Assembly: GCF_021295095.1 (NCBI RefSeq)
Contig: NZ_JAJLQX010000019.1
Location: 1 to 64,000 of the forward strand
Length of the DNA stretch: 64,000 nt
Source: Phocaeicola oris
Lineage (GTDB): Bacteria > Bacteroidota > Bacteroidia > Bacteroidales > Bacteroidaceae
Reading direction: 5' to 3'
Positions 62,472 to 64,000 of the stretch are shown in pieces. A model generated the notes under the pieces. The model was not told the origin of the DNA, did no database searches, and saw only the letters and a program-made list of their open reading frames with translations. Both the position numbers and the translations under genes were made by a program. Each line of letters begins with the position of its first letter. Within the stretch, counting starts at the first letter, position 1.

Positions 62472-63632
62472 TCATTTTTTCTTAAAGTAATCCAATGTCC
62501 AACTATCCATCCACTCTATTACAGGCGTATCATCTTCCTTAAACTGAACAGGCAACCAGATATAGCGGGCATCGCTCGGATGCTTCGGACGCCATATATC
62601 GGCCATAAAGATATACGCGTCGTCCATACCGTGAACTTTAAGGATATAAGTACTTTGTCCCCCAAAAGTCAATTCTTTATTCGGCCCGATACAAGGATTG
62701 GGATGTTGCGTCCACGGTCCCATGATATTATCGGCTGAGAACATTCGTGCTTCATTGGGAGCCCAACCGGTACAGCCGGAAGTAATCATCCAGTATTTCC
62801 CTTTTCTTTTAAACAACGCAGGAGCTTCATTCTGGCCCGATGGCGCAACCCTGACATACTTCCCTGAATGAGACAGATAATCATCACTCAATGCCGCTAT
62901 TTGCAACGTATTATTCTCCTCTGACGCAAATATATGATAGGCCTTCCCATCGTCATCAACAAAGAGTTGCATATCGCGAGCCATCTGCCCTCCTTCCAAA
63001 TCGCGTTTTAAAAACAAACCTTTCTTCACCGCGTCTATCCATTCCGGAGTCCATGCTTTCGGGTAATAAGCTTCTGTCAGCGTATCCATAACAGCTTTTT
63101 GTTCTTCGGTCATATCAAATGGTAATTTCCCTGCATTCACTCTTTCCGACCGGACAAACTTAAACGGACCGGCAGGAGTATCACTGACAGCCAATCCGGT
63201 ACGAGCCGCAGTATATCCTTGTCCTTTCAGTTCCAGATGAAACCACATGACGAACTTCTGTGTTTTCTCATTATAAATAACCTTTGGGCGTTCAAGAACA
63301 CAATGTTTGGTAATATCGCTACGCGGATCATCCTCAACAGCCAATGCCACTCCTTCGTTTTTCCAATCGGTCAAATTCTGGGAAGAATAGCACATGACTC
63401 CTACCATTGCGGCACTGGTCGTATCGCACTTATTCTCTCCATACCAATAATATTTATTTCCATAATAAAGGAGCCCGCCACCATGAGCGTTGATATGAAC
63501 GCCATCAACATCCGGCCATATTTCTCCTGAACATATTGGTTTTAACGGCTGAGTACAACCATACCCCAATAACATTACCGCGCCAAGTAAACAGTTGATT
63601 ATTTTCATCTTCATAATAGTATTGAAAGTCAT
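62472..63632 (-). CDS. GH43-family glycoside hydrolase lipoprotein
   Basis: A 386-residue exported enzyme with a lipoprotein signal (LLGYGC, Cys near 26 counting from 63632). The five-bladed propeller layout of GH43 is seen from DGVHINAHGGGLLYYGNKYYWYGEN through CVLERPKVIYN and NEAPALFKRKGKYWMITSGCTG. Members cut arabinan, xylan or galactan side chains; the substrate is open. ATG 63632 overlaps the GH3 stop by 4 bases; ATG 63614 (MKMKIIN) is an alternative. Confidence 0.83.
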   Translation of the reverse strand: MTFNTIMKMKIINCLLGAVMLLGYGCTQPLKPICSGEIWPDVDGVHINAHGGGLLYYGNKYYWYGENKCDTTSAAMVGVMCYSSQNLTDWKNEGVALAVEDDPRSDITKHCVLERPKVIYNEKTQKFVMWFHLELKGQGYTAARTGLAVSDTPAGPFKFVRSERVNAGKLPFDMTEEQKAVMDTLTEAYYPKAWTPEWIDAVKKGLFLKRDLEGGQMARDMQLFVDDDGKAYHIFASEENNTLQIAALSDDYLSHSGKYVRVAPSGQNEAPALFKRKGKYWMITSGCTGWAPNEARMFSADNIMGPWTQHPNPCIGPNKELTFGGQSTYILKVHGMDDAYIFMADIWRPKHPSDARYIWLPVQFKEDDTPVIEWMDSWTLDYFKKK

Positions 63633-64000
63633 TTTATGATAAACGAAGCCTGACTGCTGCTAATTCCTAATTCCGTTGTTCTGGTTCCGGGAGCAGCACC
63701 TGCAATCATAACAGAATAAGTACCTTTCATCAGTTTCGATGTTCCATCAGCTTGAACCATCTGAAGCTTTTCCGGAGCAATAGAGAAGGTGATTGTTTTA
63801 TTCTCTTTAGGTTGGAGAATCACTCTCCGAAATGCTATTAACGATTCTATCGGAGTATGAACTCCGGCTTCGGGAGCTGACAAATAAACTTGCGCAACTT
63901 CGGTAACCGCTCTGTCACCATCATTCTTCAAAGTGACTTGTAACTGCAAATTCTCTTTGCCCTTGTACTTATTTGCATTGACTACAGTAGCGTCGCTGTA
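63629..64000 (-). CDS. C-terminal end of a GH3-family glycoside hydrolase (partial)
   Basis: The reading frame is open to the window edge; 123 codons are visible. It matches the C-terminal fibronectin type III-like domain of GH3 beta-glycosidases (LKNDGDRAVTEVAQVYLSAPEAGVHTPIESLIAFRRV, FSIAPEKL, SVMIAGAAPG). The catalytic part lies outside. It is translated ahead of the GH43 gene with which it overlaps, suggesting a shared polysaccharide-utilisation unit. Confidence 0.88.
   Translation of the reverse strand, partial: YSDATVVNANKYKGKENLQLQVTLKNDGDRAVTEVAQVYLSAPEAGVHTPIESLIAFRRVILQPKENKTITFSIAPEKLQMVQADGTSKLMKGTYSVMIAGAAPGTRTTELGISSSQASFIIK

Overview
The window looks like a chromosome segment of a Bacteroides-type member of the Bacteroidota. 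The DNA is AT-rich, and promoter -7 boxes of the TAnnTTTG type precede several genes. It also carries a UpxY antiterminator, a zinc-free (type B) ribosomal protein L31, GH127, GH43 and GH3 polysaccharide-utilisation enzymes, and an ExbB-ExbD-TonB operon. No rRNA, tRNA or CRISPR array was seen.

Layout. 1-6024: edge of a possible transposase, an MFS carrier, a DUF3332 lipoprotein, fructose-bisphosphate aldolase, L31 and a GH127 enzyme. 6167-47714: one very large capsular or exopolysaccharide (CPS) operon, all on the minus strand and read from upxY (47714) leftwards. 48258-51454: mdh and dnaG on the plus strand. 51461-62175: minus-strand housekeeping genes (folE, SPOR protein, tpiA, DoxX/MauE protein, DUF1599 protein, M23 peptidase, then exbB-exbD-tonB-pfpI-ispD-recG). 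62472-64000: GH43 and the end of a GH3 enzyme.

The CPS operon in transcription order: upxY; a PglF/CapD-like UDP-sugar 4,6-dehydratase; two OmpA-like proteins; a DegT aminotransferase; a compact peptide-modification-like set (HprK-like kinase, radical SAM/SPASM protein, PqqD-like protein, a 14-codon ORF, an NTP_transf_5-type nucleotidyltransferase); Wza, Wzc and CpsB-type export and regulation genes; an EEP-family phosphatase/nuclease; the Wzm/Wzt ABC transporter; glycosyltransferases; wecB; an FkbH-like protein; pyruvyl transferase; an FrhB-like iron-sulfur protein; more glycosyltransferases; a VapE/VirE-like ATPase gene between inverted repeats; more glycosyltransferases; an EpsG/Wzy polymerase; a PglD-like acetyltransferase; a YdcF protein; the PglC/WcfS-like initiating sugar phosphotransferase; an S24/S26-type peptidase; and an ABC exporter/flippase. 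The dehydratase, aminotransferase, acetyltransferase and initiating transferase together predict a 2,4-diamino-2,4,6-trideoxy sugar (diNAcBac or AATGal) as first sugar. The pyruvyl transferase predicts an acidic ketal.

Most notable non-gene structure: (i) a dispersed intergenic element with a conserved head of about 45 bp followed by a variable number of 22-bp units, present three times (47891-48087, 56658-56783 reversed, 32711-32756); (ii) 73-bp imperfect inverted repeats around the VapE gene, suggesting a minimal mobile unit inside the capsule operon; (iii) a putative peptide-modification module, with a candidate mini-peptide, built into the capsule operon.
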